The notes below the pieces were generated by a model. That model did not search any database, was not told the DNA's origin, and worked only from the letters and a program-made list of their open reading frames with translations. The translations under genes were made by a program, and so were the position numbers. This document shows, one piece after another, positions 13,454-13,895 of a stretch of DNA of 13,895 nt (position 1 is its first letter; the number at the start of each line of letters is the position of its first letter). This DNA is from Streptomyces lilacinus (GTDB taxonomy: Bacteria; Actinomycetota; Actinomycetes; Streptomycetales; Streptomycetaceae): contig KL569390.1 in the NCBI GenBank assembly GCA_000715685.1, forward strand, positions 36,585 through 50,479, given 5' to 3'.

Positions 13454-13895
13454 TCAGTTCCTCGTCGACGGCGCCGGGGTGTCCGCCGGCCCCGCCACAT
13501 GTACAGGTTCCAGCACGAAGACGGGGATCACACGGTCGGTCTTCTCCTGGTATTCGGCGTACGGGGGATACGCGGCCACCGCGCGCTCCCACCACTCGGC
13601 CTTTTCGTTCCCGGTGATTTCACGGGCTGTCATGTCCTGGCGTACGGACCCGTCCTGGAGCTCCACGTGCGGGTCGGACTTGACGTTGAAGTACCAGAGC
13701 GGGTGACGCGGGAAGCCGCCCTTCGAGGCCACGGCGGCGTAGCGCCCGGCGTGCTCCACGCGCATCAGCGGGATCTTGCGGATCTTGCCGCTCTTCGCGC
13801 CGCGCGTCGTAACGATGACGACGGGCAGGCCCGTGTCCCAGAGCGTCGTTCCCTGCGTGCCGCCCGAACTCTCGTACAGCTCGACCTGCTCGCGC
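13454..13895 (-). CDS. F420-type nitroreductase/quinone reductase, Ddn/DUF385 family (5' end outside window)
   Basis: This is the C-terminal part (147 codons visible) of a deazaflavin-dependent reductase of the Ddn/DUF385 family. Members use reduced F420 to reduce quinones or nitro compounds and have a split-barrel fold. The frame is open to the right edge. The visible start reads [15 protein letters not shown], then [19 protein letters not shown], whose K-S-G-K region matches the phosphate-binding part of the F420 site. It continues with [22 protein letters not shown] and a final VIPVFVLEP strand. An ATG at 13765 is internal: family residues continue upstream of it, so the start lies beyond the window. 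F420 cofactor use fits an actinomycete. The gene is convergent with the peptidoglycan-binding protein gene. Confidence 0.9.
   Translation of the reverse strand, partial: REQVELYESSGGTQGTTLWDTGLPVVIVTTRGAKSGKIRKIPLMRVEHAGRYAAVASKGGFPRHPLWYFNVKSDPHVELQDGSVRQDMTAREITGNEKAEWWERAVAAYPPYAEYQEKTDRVIPVFVLEPVHVAGPADTPAPSTRN

Overview
The window is chromosomal DNA from a high-GC actinomycete, almost certainly a Streptomyces or close relative. The evidence is the very high GC content, strong G/C bias at third codon positions, frequent GTG starts, long GC-rich hairpins between genes and many secreted proteins. I see no rRNA, tRNA, CRISPR array, transposase or phage gene. I call 16 protein-coding genes; the first and last run off the window edges. 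Intergenic stretches are short except 6330-6844.

Layout. Positions 2-1895 (+) hold an alpha/beta hydrolase of the DUF1023 type overlapping a multi-pass membrane acyltransferase. They are closed by a hairpin over the stop codon that faces a convergent TerD-family gene (1929-2510, -). Diverging from TerD is an exported HNH/DUF1524-type nuclease (2778-3521 plus stop). It is followed by a 15-bp tandem repeat enclosed in an inverted repeat, a small unknown protein (3594-3878) and a class II glutamine amidotransferase (3913-4782). Next come a small exported acidic protein (4852-5127, +), an NTF2/SnoaL-like protein (5157-5606, -) with an AT-rich palindrome at its promoter side, and a small secreted protein (5859-6329, -).

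A likely minus-strand cluster spans 9789 down to 6845. It encodes a DUF1453-like membrane protein, a long LRV/HEAT-type repeat protein and a DUF2268-type HExxH zinc protease, ending in a strong hairpin. The repeat protein contains a 15-base match to the Tn5 mosaic end used in tagmentation libraries. I read this as an uncorrected sequencing or assembly artefact, and it is the most actionable observation here.

The right part holds a small unknown protein (9966-10295), a Tat-exported peptidoglycan amidase (10432-11091), a macrodomain protein (11139-11621), a convergent ArsR-type regulator (11648-12628, -), a small secreted peptidoglycan-binding protein (12797-13171) followed by a strong palindromic terminator, and the 3' part of an F420-type (Ddn/DUF385) reductase (13454-13895, -).

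Overall this looks like ordinary Streptomyces chromosome rich in cell-envelope and secreted functions. I do not find convincing evidence of a new multi-gene system. The best candidates for follow-up are the LRV-repeat plus zinc-protease pair, the stand-alone macrodomain protein, and the repeat/inverted-repeat junction after the nuclease gene.
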